This document shows, piece after piece, positions 16,428 through 23,415 of a stretch of DNA of 35,453 nucleotides. The notes under the pieces were generated by a model. The model was not told the DNA's origin. It did no database searches and saw only the letters and a list, made by a program, of their open reading frames with translations. A program made the position numbers and the translations under genes. How positions within the stretch are numbered: the first letter of the stretch is position 1; the number at the start of each line of letters is the position of its first letter. Source of the DNA: Clostridia bacterium (GTDB lineage: Bacteria > Bacillota > Clostridia > Oscillospirales > Acutalibacteraceae); NCBI GenBank assembly GCA_017406805.1, contig JAFQXU010000012.1, forward strand, positions 1-35,453. The letters run 5' to 3'.

Positions 16428-16820
16428 ATTAAAAGCAAACTGTCAACAAAATTAAAAAAACTAAGAATCAAATCCGGGCTGACTCAAGCTCAACTTGCGG
16501 ACAAACTTAATGTGTCAGCTTCTGCCATTGGAATGTATGAACAAGGCCGCAGGGAACCCGACAGAGAAACACTTTCAAAAATATGCCGCACACTGGACGC
16601 AAGCGGTGATTATATTCTGGATTTAGAAAGTCCAGAACCTGCCGCCGCAACAAATGCAGAAGTTTACAGCGTAATATCTAATTTTATTAATAACCTGGAA
16701 AACCAAGAAGGGTTAATGTTCAACGGCACACCAATAAACAAAAGCGAGAAAGAAAAAATAGCCTCTGCGCTAAAAATTGCCACTGCCGTTACACTTTCTG
16801 ACATAAACTGCGATTCATAA
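16428..16820 (+). CDS. XRE family helix-turn-helix regulator, probable ATT start
   Basis: A 130-residue repressor-type protein. The XRE domain covers about residues 2-65: LKKLRIKSGLTQAQLADKL, then SASAIGMYEQGRREPDRETL and ICRTLDASGDYILDL. The C-terminal half may form a dimerisation helix. The domain begins at 16428, but no ATG, GTG or TTG exists there. ATT 16428 lies 7 nt after AAAGGGGGG, an excellent ribosome site, and gives the expected N-terminus (KSKLSTKLKKLR). The first standard start, GTG 16512, would remove the first two helices and has no ribosome site. The gene is divergent from the two-gene operon, with shared TACACAT palindromes in between, so it probably regulates itself and that operon. 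Confidence 0.75.
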   Translation: MKSKLSTKLKKLRIKSGLTQAQLADKLNVSASAIGMYEQGRREPDRETLSKICRTLDASGDYILDLESPEPAAATNAEVYSVISNFINNLENQEGLMFNGTPINKSEKEKIASALKIATAVTLSDINCDS

Positions 16821-16935
16821 TAATCCGCCAATAAAAATAACATTTTTCGCCGCCGTGTATATTATGGTATAAGAAGGAATTTTAAAACCTCTAAGTTTCA
16901 GTCAAATGAATTATAAAAAAACGGCGGTGAACTTT

Positions 16936-17079
16936 ATGTGCGGATATAAACAACAAGGAGTTTTGGCGCTTGCCTTTGGACTGGGGCTTACACTTTCATT
17001 TTTATTTCCGGAATCTCTGATTATAACCATTATTTCAATAATTGTTGTAGTGCTTGCAATATCTCTTATAAAATGTTGA
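16936..17079 (+). CDS. Small membrane protein, 47 residues
   Basis: A short ORF with a good ribosome site (GGCGGTGA, 5 nt from the ATG). The sequence starts MCGYKQQGVLALAFGLGLTL and is strongly hydrophobic, with two probable membrane segments (about 8-25 and 28-44) joined by the short turn FPES, and ends LIKC. I cannot name it. It lies 24 bp ahead of the SpoVM-like gene on the same strand, and the two share a terminator, so a sporulation link is a reasonable guess. Confidence 0.65.
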   Translation: MCGYKQQGVLALAFGLGLTLSFLFPESLIITIISIIVVVLAISLIKC

Positions 17080-17103
17080 TTTTATCGTATTGGAGGGGTT
17101 TAT

Positions 17104-17187
17104 ATGAAAGTTGTATTAATAAAAAGTCCCAGAATTTTGAGTTTTTTTCTTAGAAAAATTTTTAAAGTAAAAAAAGAACAAATTTAA
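17104..17187 (+). CDS. spoVM: SpoVM-like 27-residue amphipathic peptide
   Basis: SpoVM is a 26-residue amphipathic helix that marks the convex forespore membrane and anchors the SpoIVA coat base. This ORF encodes MKVVLIKSPRILSFFLRKIF followed by KVKKEQI. B. subtilis SpoVM begins MKFYTIKLPKFLGGIVRAML. Both share MK at the start, I-K at 6-7, the key Pro at position 9, K/R at 10, Leu at 12, Arg at 17 and a basic C-terminus, and are nearly equal in length. The ribosome site GGAGGGG lies 5 nt ahead of the ATG, far stronger than expected by chance. A terminator follows 13 bp later. It is too short for routine gene finders. The assignment rests on pattern and size only. Confidence 0.7.
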   Translation: MKVVLIKSPRILSFFLRKIFKVKKEQI

Positions 17188-17200
17188 ACATAAAAAATTA

Positions 17201-17234
17201 AACAGTAAGCAAATTTTAAGCTTACTGTTTTTTA
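17201..17234 (+). terminator. Terminator after the SpoVM-like gene
   Basis: AACAGTAAGC pairs with GCTTACTGTT across a 9-nt loop, followed by a run of T. Confidence 0.8.
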
Positions 17235-17255
17235 ACAAATTTGTAAATAATATTA

Positions 17256-18653
17256 TTATTTCCAAAGGTCTGTGTCGTTTATGCCGCAAGAAGATGCATT
17301 AAACACAGGGTCTTTACCTTCTTTTCTTTGCTTAATGTAATCTTTAAGGCAAGTTCTATACCTGCCGGAAAGAGCAATTATTGCAATTATATTCACTGCA
17401 GCAATTCCTGCCATAGCAATATTTGCTATGCTCCAAACCATAACCGGTTTAGCCACACAGCCAAAGAATATTGGCAAAATACTTATAATTCTAACCCATT
17501 TAATGAATTTATCGCTTTTATTCAAGAATAGAATGTTAGATTCACAAAGGCCGGAGTTACCAACAATTGCAGAAAAAGCAAAAGCTAAAACAGAAAGTGT
17601 TATAAAGTATATTCCCCATTCGCCAACTTGACTTTTAATAGCTTGCTGCATAATACCTATGCCGTTATTTTTATCCGACACATCAAAATTAGAAAGTAAA
17701 ACTATAAAAGCAGACGTTGAGCAAATCATAATTGTATCTATAAAAACAGAAAGGACCTGTGCAACCCCTTGCTTTACAGGGTGAGAAATTTCAGCAGATG
17801 CTGCCGCGTTCGGAGCGCTACCCATACCGGCTTCGTTAGAAAGAAGTCCACGTTTTATACCTATTATTAATGTGCTACCGGCCACTCCCCCAAATATAGC
17901 CTTCATATCAAACGCGTTTTTAATCATTTCAGAAAATACCACCGGCAGTTTCCCAAAGTTAGCTATTAAAATATAAAGTCCCATTGCAATGTAAATAGTC
18001 GCCATAATAGGCACAACATACGAAGTAACAAAACCTATACGTTTCATACCGCCCAAAATTACACTTGCAATTAACGACGCAAAAACAGCGCCCACAACAT
18101 ACCTCCAAAATGTATTAAAGTAATTTGGTATGTAATAATCAAGCGATGAAGACATATTATTTGCTTGCAAAGCATTAAAACCAAATAAAAAGCAAAACAA
18201 AAATAAGCCTGCAAAAATCATACCAAGTTTTTTGTTTTTAAGCGCTCTATCTATGTAATACGCAGGGCCACCGATGTAAGACGAACCGTCTTCTGTTTTC
18301 CTTTTGTACATTTGCGCAAGTGTGGCTTCCGCCATAGAAGACGCCGAACCAATTAAAGCCATTATCCACATCCAAAAAATAGATCCCGATCCACCAATTG
18401 CAATTGCCGTGGCAACGCCTGCAATATTAGCTGTGCCTACTTTTGATGCCGTACAAATCATTAAAGCTTGAAAAGATGACACTTTCGCTCCTGACGATTT
18501 ATCAGTTAAATATCTTATAGCATCCGGAAACAACCTAATGTGAGCAAATTTCATTCTAATTGTAAAGTACAAACCGCAAATTATAAGCAAAGCAACAAGT
18601 ATGTACAAATACACAAAGTCATCTACCAAGCCTAAAATTTTTGAAAAATCCAA
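17256..18653 (-). CDS. AGCS family sodium:alanine/glycine symporter
   Basis: A Na+-coupled amino-acid importer of the cytoplasmic membrane. The 465-residue protein has about ten to eleven membrane segments and family signatures: GLYFTIRMKFAHIR near the start, SSFQALMICTASKVGTANIAG, GSASSMAEATLAQMYK, the conserved GGPAYYIDRAL, and GIKRGLLSNEAGMGSAPNAA. I take the TTG at 18653 (LDFSKIL) as start because GGAGG is 8 nt ahead and because about 30 residues before YFTIR is normal for the family. An ORF start at 18713 would add 20 hydrophobic residues without a ribosome site. Substrate (alanine, glycine or other) cannot be told apart. No partner gene. Confidence 0.93.
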   Translation of the reverse strand: MDFSKILGLVDDFVYLYILVALLIICGLYFTIRMKFAHIRLFPDAIRYLTDKSSGAKVSSFQALMICTASKVGTANIAGVATAIAIGGSGSIFWMWIMALIGSASSMAEATLAQMYKRKTEDGSSYIGGPAYYIDRALKNKKLGMIFAGLFLFCFLFGFNALQANNMSSSLDYYIPNYFNTFWRYVVGAVFASLIASVILGGMKRIGFVTSYVVPIMATIYIAMGLYILIANFGKLPVVFSEMIKNAFDMKAIFGGVAGSTLIIGIKRGLLSNEAGMGSAPNAAASAEISHPVKQGVAQVLSVFIDTIMICSTSAFIVLLSNFDVSDKNNGIGIMQQAIKSQVGEWGIYFITLSVLAFAFSAIVGNSGLCESNILFLNKSDKFIKWVRIISILPIFFGCVAKPVMVWSIANIAMAGIAAVNIIAIIALSGRYRTCLKDYIKQRKEGKDPVFNASSCGINDTDLWK

Positions 18654-18803
18654 ACTCAAAACCTCCAAAAAATAAAAATTAAATGCAAAAAGCAACATTT
18701 TAAAGTTTACCACATAATCACAAAAACTAAAAGTAAATTTTTAATTTATTTTTCGCTATAATATTGACAACATACACTAAGCTGTGTATAATTAAATATG
18801 TTT

Positions 18804-18879
18804 CGAGGTGTAGCTCAGCTGGTAGAGTGCTTGGTTTGGGACCAAGATGCCGCAGGTTCGAGTCCTGTCACCTCGACCA
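18804..18879 (+). tRNA. tRNA-Pro(UGG)
   Basis: A 76-nt cloverleaf with encoded CCA. Acceptor CGAGGTG pairs with CACCTCG; D-arm GCTCAGCTGGTAGAGT; anticodon stem CTTGG/CCAAG with loop TTTGGGA, giving anticodon TGG; T-arm GCAGG TTCGAGT CCTGT. The accessory region begins right behind it, which makes its 3' end a possible integration site, but I found no second copy of that end within the window. Confidence 0.97.
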
Positions 18880-18892
18880 AATCAGTACAACA

Positions 18893-18940
18893 GTATTGAT
18901 ACAATCGAAACCCCAGTATTTCTGGGGTTTTCGTGTTTTT
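18893..18940 (+). terminator. Terminator of tRNA-Pro with GATAC dyad (repeat copy 1)
   Basis: GTAT-T-GATAC (18893-18902) then, after 5 nt, stem AAACCCCAG/CTGGGGTTT with a 5-nt loop and a T-rich tail. The same arrangement recurs at 22003 and 30343. A second, weaker hairpin (GGGCT/AGCCC, then seven T) follows at 18954-18978, and a dyad AAATGC/GCATTT lies at 19004-19023. Confidence 0.75.
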
Positions 18941-19056
18941 AGAGATTTTTTAAGGGCTGATTTTAGCCCGTTTTTTTATTTTTTTAATTTTTACTCTTTT
19001 GCAAAATGCAACCAGTCGCATTTCTGTATTGTACATATTTTTTTGATTATTTTTTA

Positions 19057-19227
19057 TCATTTGCATAAATTATGTTGCGACAACATTATTTGATAAATTT
19101 TCTTAGATTTCTCTGGGTCTTGATAAAGTAGCATTCCCAAAGCTTGAATTAAACGTTGCTGCATAACCGATACTCCAATTGGACTCGGTATAAATGCTTC
19201 GCACAGTATCTCATTAAAGCGTTCCAT
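19057..19227 (-). CDS. Small hypothetical protein, diverged copy at 25817
   Basis: A 56-residue ORF starting MERFNEILCEAF, with GGAG 8 nt ahead of the ATG. I do not recognise it. What makes it credible is a homologous sequence on the opposite strand at 25817-25990: both read xxxFNxxxxEAF, then G, then GMLLY(Q/R)DPExSK(K/Q)IYQ(I/L)M near the end. The amphipathic C-terminal part may be a small helical module of a mobile element. It may be a functional micro-gene or the remains of a longer one. The gap from 19228 to 19550 holds only a GTG ORF of 26 codons (about 19468-19548) that I do not trust. Confidence 0.45.
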   Translation of the reverse strand: MERFNEILCEAFIPSPIGVSVMQQRLIQALGMLLYQDPEKSKKIYQIMLSQHNLCK

Positions 19228-19550
19228 CTTTTGTTCTCCGACAATGGCAGAGGTTTTTTAAGACATTCACTTGCCAAAGAATAATCTACGTCAGTACGAT
19301 TAATTTAAGTGGATATGCTTGTTGTAATGTCACTAGAAAAATAGTATATTTTTACTAATAATATGCCTGATTTTGTAATTGAATCCTATTGCGTCTTATG
19401 ATAATATATTAAAAACTTGCCGCAAAAACAATTGATTTTGTGGACATGTTTGAATAAATATATTCCGTGGAAAATAACAAATCTAATAATCCGAATAGTG
19501 GGATAGAAGTAGAACTCAATTTAGGAAATATGAAAGGAAAGATGTAAATT

Positions 19551-21863
19551 ATGAAATCAAGATCAAGAAGAAGTATAACGTTTATAATACTGGTGTTGTT
19601 GGTGGCGTTGTTACAATTCTTTGTTGATGTGAGTTTTGCGAATACAAATAGTGACCTTATTGCCGGGGAATTTAAATATGGCCCTACATTAGGCACAATT
19701 GACAGAACCGGCACTTATTATTACAGAGACAGTTATTTTAATGAATCAGGAAAAGTTTTAAATAGTCATTTAAGAACTATGTCATTGAATTTAGCACTTG
19801 CAACATTTCAAAGTGCAAATTTAAATGGAGATTATTCCAATGGCTCACAAAATATTAATAAGCTCCTAGAAGAAATTGATTTTGAAGATATTGAAATTAA
19901 TGATGATTTTAAAGTGAAACAGACGGAAGATACCGTTGGGGTTATTATAGGGAGAAAAAAGATAAACGGTAAAAATTTGATGGTTGTATCTGTCCGCGGC
20001 GTTGGTTATGGAGCAGAGTGGATTAATAATTTTACTATTGGAAAAGAAGGGTATGCAAAAGGATTTGAAAAATCGGCAAACAAAGTAACTGACTGCATCA
20101 GAAACTACCAGGAAAAGTATCAAATAAATGATACAAAGATTTGGGTAATGGGATATAGCAGATCTTCCGCCATTGTTGATGTTGTAGGAACGAAAGTTAA
20201 TGAAAATTTAGAATTATATCATACAACTGCAGATGATATATATGTTTATGTGTTTGGCACGCCCAATGCGGTTACATTAGACTCTGTAAAGTACGAGAAC
20301 ATTCATAATACAATTAGCAAGGAAGATTTTTTTACATATATTCCTGGTAGAGCCTGGGGATTGACAAGGTCCGGAGTTGACGATACTATTATTCCTTCAA
20401 AAGGAAGTAGTGAGTACAATGCTTTATATCCCGAATTTAAGAGACAGTTTAAATTAATGGACACCGAAAGAAATTACGTTGAGGACGATTTTGCGGAAAA
20501 ATACCTGAGTTTAGAATTGGGAGAAGAAAACCCCATTGTAATTAAAGACGTGGAAAACACAAGAACCCAAAGCCAATTTGTCAAAGAGTTTTTCGAATTC
20601 CTTCAAGATGAAGAAAAGTTTTTAAATAAGGGCAAACTTACAAGAGAAGATTATGCTACGAATCTGGAGCCCTACATTAAAGATTTGTTGTCCGTAGTTA
20701 TGGGTAAAACAACAGATGAGCAGAATGAAATTATAGACTATTTTTCGCTTGTAGGAACAGATATAGTATCAACTTTGAAAGACGAAGTAAGCAGGGGGGA
20801 TTATGAAAATGTACTGTCTTTGCTAACTTTTATCGGTGGAGAAATAGAACAGCTGGAAGAAACCGGGGTCTTGGAAAAAGTTGCGAGTATTGTCATAAAT
20901 TCAATCGAAAAAACAGAAAGACCAGATGCTCTGGCAGAAAGTGAAATAGAAACAATTAAAAATTCAATAAGCCCATTACTAAAATTCTTGCAACCGGCTG
21001 TTCGTGAAGATTTTTTAGCGGGAAATGGAGGAAGCGAGGGGGCAAAAGAATATATGGCAAGGCGTATTGCGTCTGTGGTTAATAACGTTTCGCTTTTAAT
21101 TCAGCCTCACCTCCCCGAAGTTACATTGGCTTGGATGCGAGCAATGGATACCTATTATACAACAGATGAAATTAAGCCGGGTAAAACTACACCAATAGAT
21201 ACAAAAGACGAAAATTTTGCGGGGGCTACATTAGGAAAAATAAAAGAAAGTGTTTTGAATAGTTTGCTCACGAAAGAGGAAAAAGAATTAGTGAAGTTAG
21301 GAAATAACGCTTATATATACCTTGTTGCCAATGAACTAGGCGGGAATTTGGTTTCAGATGAGGATAAAGAATTAATTAATAATGCAATGGGTCCGGATAT
21401 GAAGCTTGGTTTTTACATGAATATTGATTTATTAAAAAAGATAGGAAACAGAAATCCTGTTAAAATCACACGAATCGGCGAAAAAATAAAAATAACCATA
21501 CAGATACCCGATACATTACTCGGTAAAGAATATTACAAAATTATTCTAGTTCACGATGGAAAAGCGGAAATTATAAATGCAGAAATCAATGGCAACTTGT
21601 TGACGTTTGAAACAGATAAATTTTCAACTTATGCGTTGATATATAAAGAGAAAAGCGAAAAAAATGGAGCATATGACGATACAATTTATGAAGAAAATGT
21701 ATCAAAAGATACGGCCAGAAATGCTTCAAATCCAATGACGGGAGATAATATTGTAAAAATAGTATCTATTTTTGCTATTGTAGCATTAGGAGCGTTTATC
21801 ACTCTTATACTTAACGAAAAATGCAAAAAAAAGAAAAACCCAAAAATTAAAACAGAAAAATAG
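19551..21863 (+). CDS. Secreted, sortase-anchored lipase-like alpha/beta hydrolase
   Basis: A 770-residue surface protein. It has a signal peptide (1-30, after a KSRSRRS head, cleavage near SFA-N), then a lipase class-3-like domain (about 60-300). The nucleophile elbow is VMGYSRSSAIVD with Ser203 (GxSxS); a likely acid is the Asp of SKEDFFTYIP, where class-3 lipases have their Asp. A long helical region (300-620) and a small beta domain near 640-700 follow. The end shows a sortase signal: NPMTGDN, a hydrophobic stretch, and the basic tail KCKKKKNPKIK, so it should be wall-linked. The ATG has a modest ribosome site (GGAAAG). It stands alone in the region behind tRNA-Pro. Substrate unknown. Confidence 0.8.
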   Translation: MKSRSRRSITFIILVLLVALLQFFVDVSFANTNSDLIAGEFKYGPTLGTIDRTGTYYYRDSYFNESGKVLNSHLRTMSLNLALATFQSANLNGDYSNGSQNINKLLEEIDFEDIEINDDFKVKQTEDTVGVIIGRKKINGKNLMVVSVRGVGYGAEWINNFTIGKEGYAKGFEKSANKVTDCIRNYQEKYQINDTKIWVMGYSRSSAIVDVVGTKVNENLELYHTTADDIYVYVFGTPNAVTLDSVKYENIHNTISKEDFFTYIPGRAWGLTRSGVDDTIIPSKGSSEYNALYPEFKRQFKLMDTERNYVEDDFAEKYLSLELGEENPIVIKDVENTRTQSQFVKEFFEFLQDEEKFLNKGKLTREDYATNLEPYIKDLLSVVMGKTTDEQNEIIDYFSLVGTDIVSTLKDEVSRGDYENVLSLLTFIGGEIEQLEETGVLEKVASIVINSIEKTERPDALAESEIETIKNSISPLLKFLQPAVREDFLAGNGGSEGAKEYMARRIASVVNNVSLLIQPHLPEVTLAWMRAMDTYYTTDEIKPGKTTPIDTKDENFAGATLGKIKESVLNSLLTKEEKELVKLGNNAYIYLVANELGGNLVSDEDKELINNAMGPDMKLGFYMNIDLLKKIGNRNPVKITRIGEKIKITIQIPDTLLGKEYYKIILVHDGKAEIINAEINGNLLTFETDKFSTYALIYKEKSEKNGAYDDTIYEENVSKDTARNASNPMTGDNIVKIVSIFAIVALGAFITLILNEKCKKKKNPKIKTEK

Positions 21864-22002
21864 TATATTACTAAACTTTTCTTGTCCTCATAAGTTGGCA
21901 TTTTTAAAAATCTTTATTTTATATCGATAGTTGGAGGTTGCTTTATAGTTTTATAAGCCCGTGCGATTATATCAACAAATGTATGATTACACATAATAGT
22001 AC

Positions 22003-22050
22003 GTATCTTTTGATACAATCCAAAGCTCAGTATTACTGGGCTTTCTTTAT
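22003..22050 (+). repeat. GATAC dyad plus hairpin (repeat copy 2)
   Basis: GTATC-TTTT-GATAC (22003-22016), 5 nt, then stem AAAGCTCAG/CTGGGCTTT (22022-22044) with loop TATTA and a T-rich tail. It repeats the layout behind tRNA-Pro, including AATC between dyad and stem. It would act as a terminator for leftward modules; the interval 21864-22142 between the lipase-like gene and the IS holds nothing else that I recognise. Confidence 0.65.
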
Positions 22051-22223
22051 GTTTGATTATAAATTTTGTGTTTAAATTTTCAGTTTTTATGGTTCGTTTA
22101 AAGCTCAAACTCTAAAAAAATGAAACCTTGACGCTCATGAACCGCCCCCAAAAAAAGAGACAGGAAAAAGTGAAACCAAGATATGATAGAATGAAGGATA
22201 TAAATGGAGGAATAGGAGTAGAG

Positions 22224-22508
22224 ATGAAAATAAACGAGACGAGGGAAAAAGCAATAAAAATGAAGCAAGAAGGGAAAAGCTATGGAAAGATATCCAAAGA
22301 ACTAAACATATCAAAAAACACTATAAAATCATGGGTAAGAAGGGCAAATATATCCTCATATAATGGGAACAAACCAAAATCAAAGAAATTAAAAAAAGAA
22401 ATATCAGCGAGGAGAGGATATGAAAAGGGAATAAAAAAATTAGAAATGGAGTTAGAACTGTTAAGGGATTTTATTTACGAAACGGAAAGGAGGAATGTAA
22501 GAAGCTAA
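22224..22508 (+). CDS. IS3-family transposase OrfA
   Basis: The 94-residue OrfA binds the element's ends. It holds a helix-turn-helix (AIKMKQEGKSYGKISKELNI then SKNTIKSWVRRA) and a C-terminal heptad-like stretch (KKLEMELELLRDFIYE) for dimerisation. ATG 22224 follows GGAGTAGAG; the open frame extends upstream to 22128 but that would start outside the left repeat. The -1 frame is open from before its end into OrfB, and an A7 run (in GGAATAAAAAAATTAG, near 22432) is a candidate slippery site for the fused OrfAB transposase. Confidence 0.85.
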   Translation: MKINETREKAIKMKQEGKSYGKISKELNISKNTIKSWVRRANISSYNGNKPKSKKLKKEISARRGYEKGIKKLEMELELLRDFIYETERRNVRS

Positions 22509-22555
22509 TATTTGAAATTATAGATGGGAAAAAGGGTAAAATACCAATAGATTTT

Positions 22556-23356
22556 ATGTGCAGTTATTTTAAAGTATCAAGAAGTGGGTACTATAAGTGG
22601 CGCAAAAGGAGGTGTTTAGAAAATAAAGATCATCAAATTGCAAAATTAGTAGAAGAATGTGAACAAGAAAATAATTTTTGTTATGGGTACAGGAGGGTAA
22701 AAATTTGGCTGCTTAAGAAATATGGCCTCAATGTAAATCACAAAAAAGTACTTAGAATTATGAATGAGTATAGTTTACTATCTAGAATCAGAAGAAAAAG
22801 GTATTATAAAAGATACCATCAAGGTATTCTTAGATATAAAAATATTCTAAAAAGAAATTTTAAGGCTACTAAACCAAATCAAAAATGGGTTACTGACATA
22901 ACATATATCAAAACTAAACAGGGTAATCTTTTTCTGTCAATTATTAAAGATTTGTACGACAAATACATAGTAGGTTATAGTATTTCTAAAAATCAGAAAT
23001 ATAGTTTAGTTGATAAAACTATACGCTTAGCACTAAAGAATACAAATTTAAAAGATGGTGTTATTTTGCATAGTGATCAAGGTTTTCAATACACTAGTTT
23101 TAAATATTATAAAATTACTTCTTCTAACAACATTATAACTTCTATGTCTAAACCCGGTACTCCTATTGATAATTCCCCTGCTGAAAGTTTTTTCTCAACT
23201 TTAAAAACGGAATGCATTAATCGTCAAACATTTTATTCCTTCTCTCAAGCTATTGACTCTATCAATGATTATATTTATTATTACAATCACCACAGATTAC
23301 AACTAAGTACTGGTATGTCCCCTTTTGATTACAGGCAATCTTATCTATGTTCTTAG
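22556..23356 (+). CDS. IS3-family transposase OrfB (DDE catalytic part)
   Basis: The 266-residue catalytic part has HTH_21 (FKVSRSGYYKW; GYRRVKIWLLKKYGL) and an rve integrase core with a complete DDE triad: Asp in WVTDITYIK, Asp in LHSDQGFQY and Glu in SPAESFFSTLKTE (D-x-D-x35-E style). The end YNHHRLQLSTGMSPFDYR is typical. The frame is open upstream of ATG 22556 and overlaps OrfA in the -1 frame, so the active product is probably the OrfAB fusion made by programmed frameshifting. No stop or frameshift mutation is visible, so it should be active. Confidence 0.93.
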   Translation: MCSYFKVSRSGYYKWRKRRCLENKDHQIAKLVEECEQENNFCYGYRRVKIWLLKKYGLNVNHKKVLRIMNEYSLLSRIRRKRYYKRYHQGILRYKNILKRNFKATKPNQKWVTDITYIKTKQGNLFLSIIKDLYDKYIVGYSISKNQKYSLVDKTIRLALKNTNLKDGVILHSDQGFQYTSFKYYKITSSNNIITSMSKPGTPIDNSPAESFFSTLKTECINRQTFYSFSQAIDSINDYIYYYNHHRLQLSTGMSPFDYRQSYLCS

Positions 23357-23415
23357 TTACTTATACTGTCCTATGGTTTCACTTCGTTTTGTCTCCTCTT
23401 TTGGGGGCAGATCAC

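Larger units (their letters stand above)
22143..23409 (+). mobile_element. IS3-family insertion sequence, 1267 bp, apparently intact
   Basis: The element is bounded by imperfect 36-bp inverted repeats: left 22143-22178 (CGCCCCCAAAA ... GTGAAACCA) and right 23374-23409 (TGGTTTCAC ... TTTTGGGGGCA). It holds the two overlapping frames typical of IS3. No target duplication is evident in the flanks (AAC on the left, GAT on the right), which may mean decay of one end or deletion. The right end lies 6 bp ahead of the recombinase start codon. Confidence 0.9.

Noticed and set aside
19004..19023. Dyad AAATGC-N8-GCATTT as a recombinase core site
   Set aside because: Short and AT-rich; no second copy was found and no crossover dinucleotide can be assigned.
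19468..19548. 26-codon GTG ORF ahead of the lipase-like gene
   Set aside because: No ribosome site and nothing recognisable; it ends at the start of the lipase-like gene by chance of the AT-rich leader.
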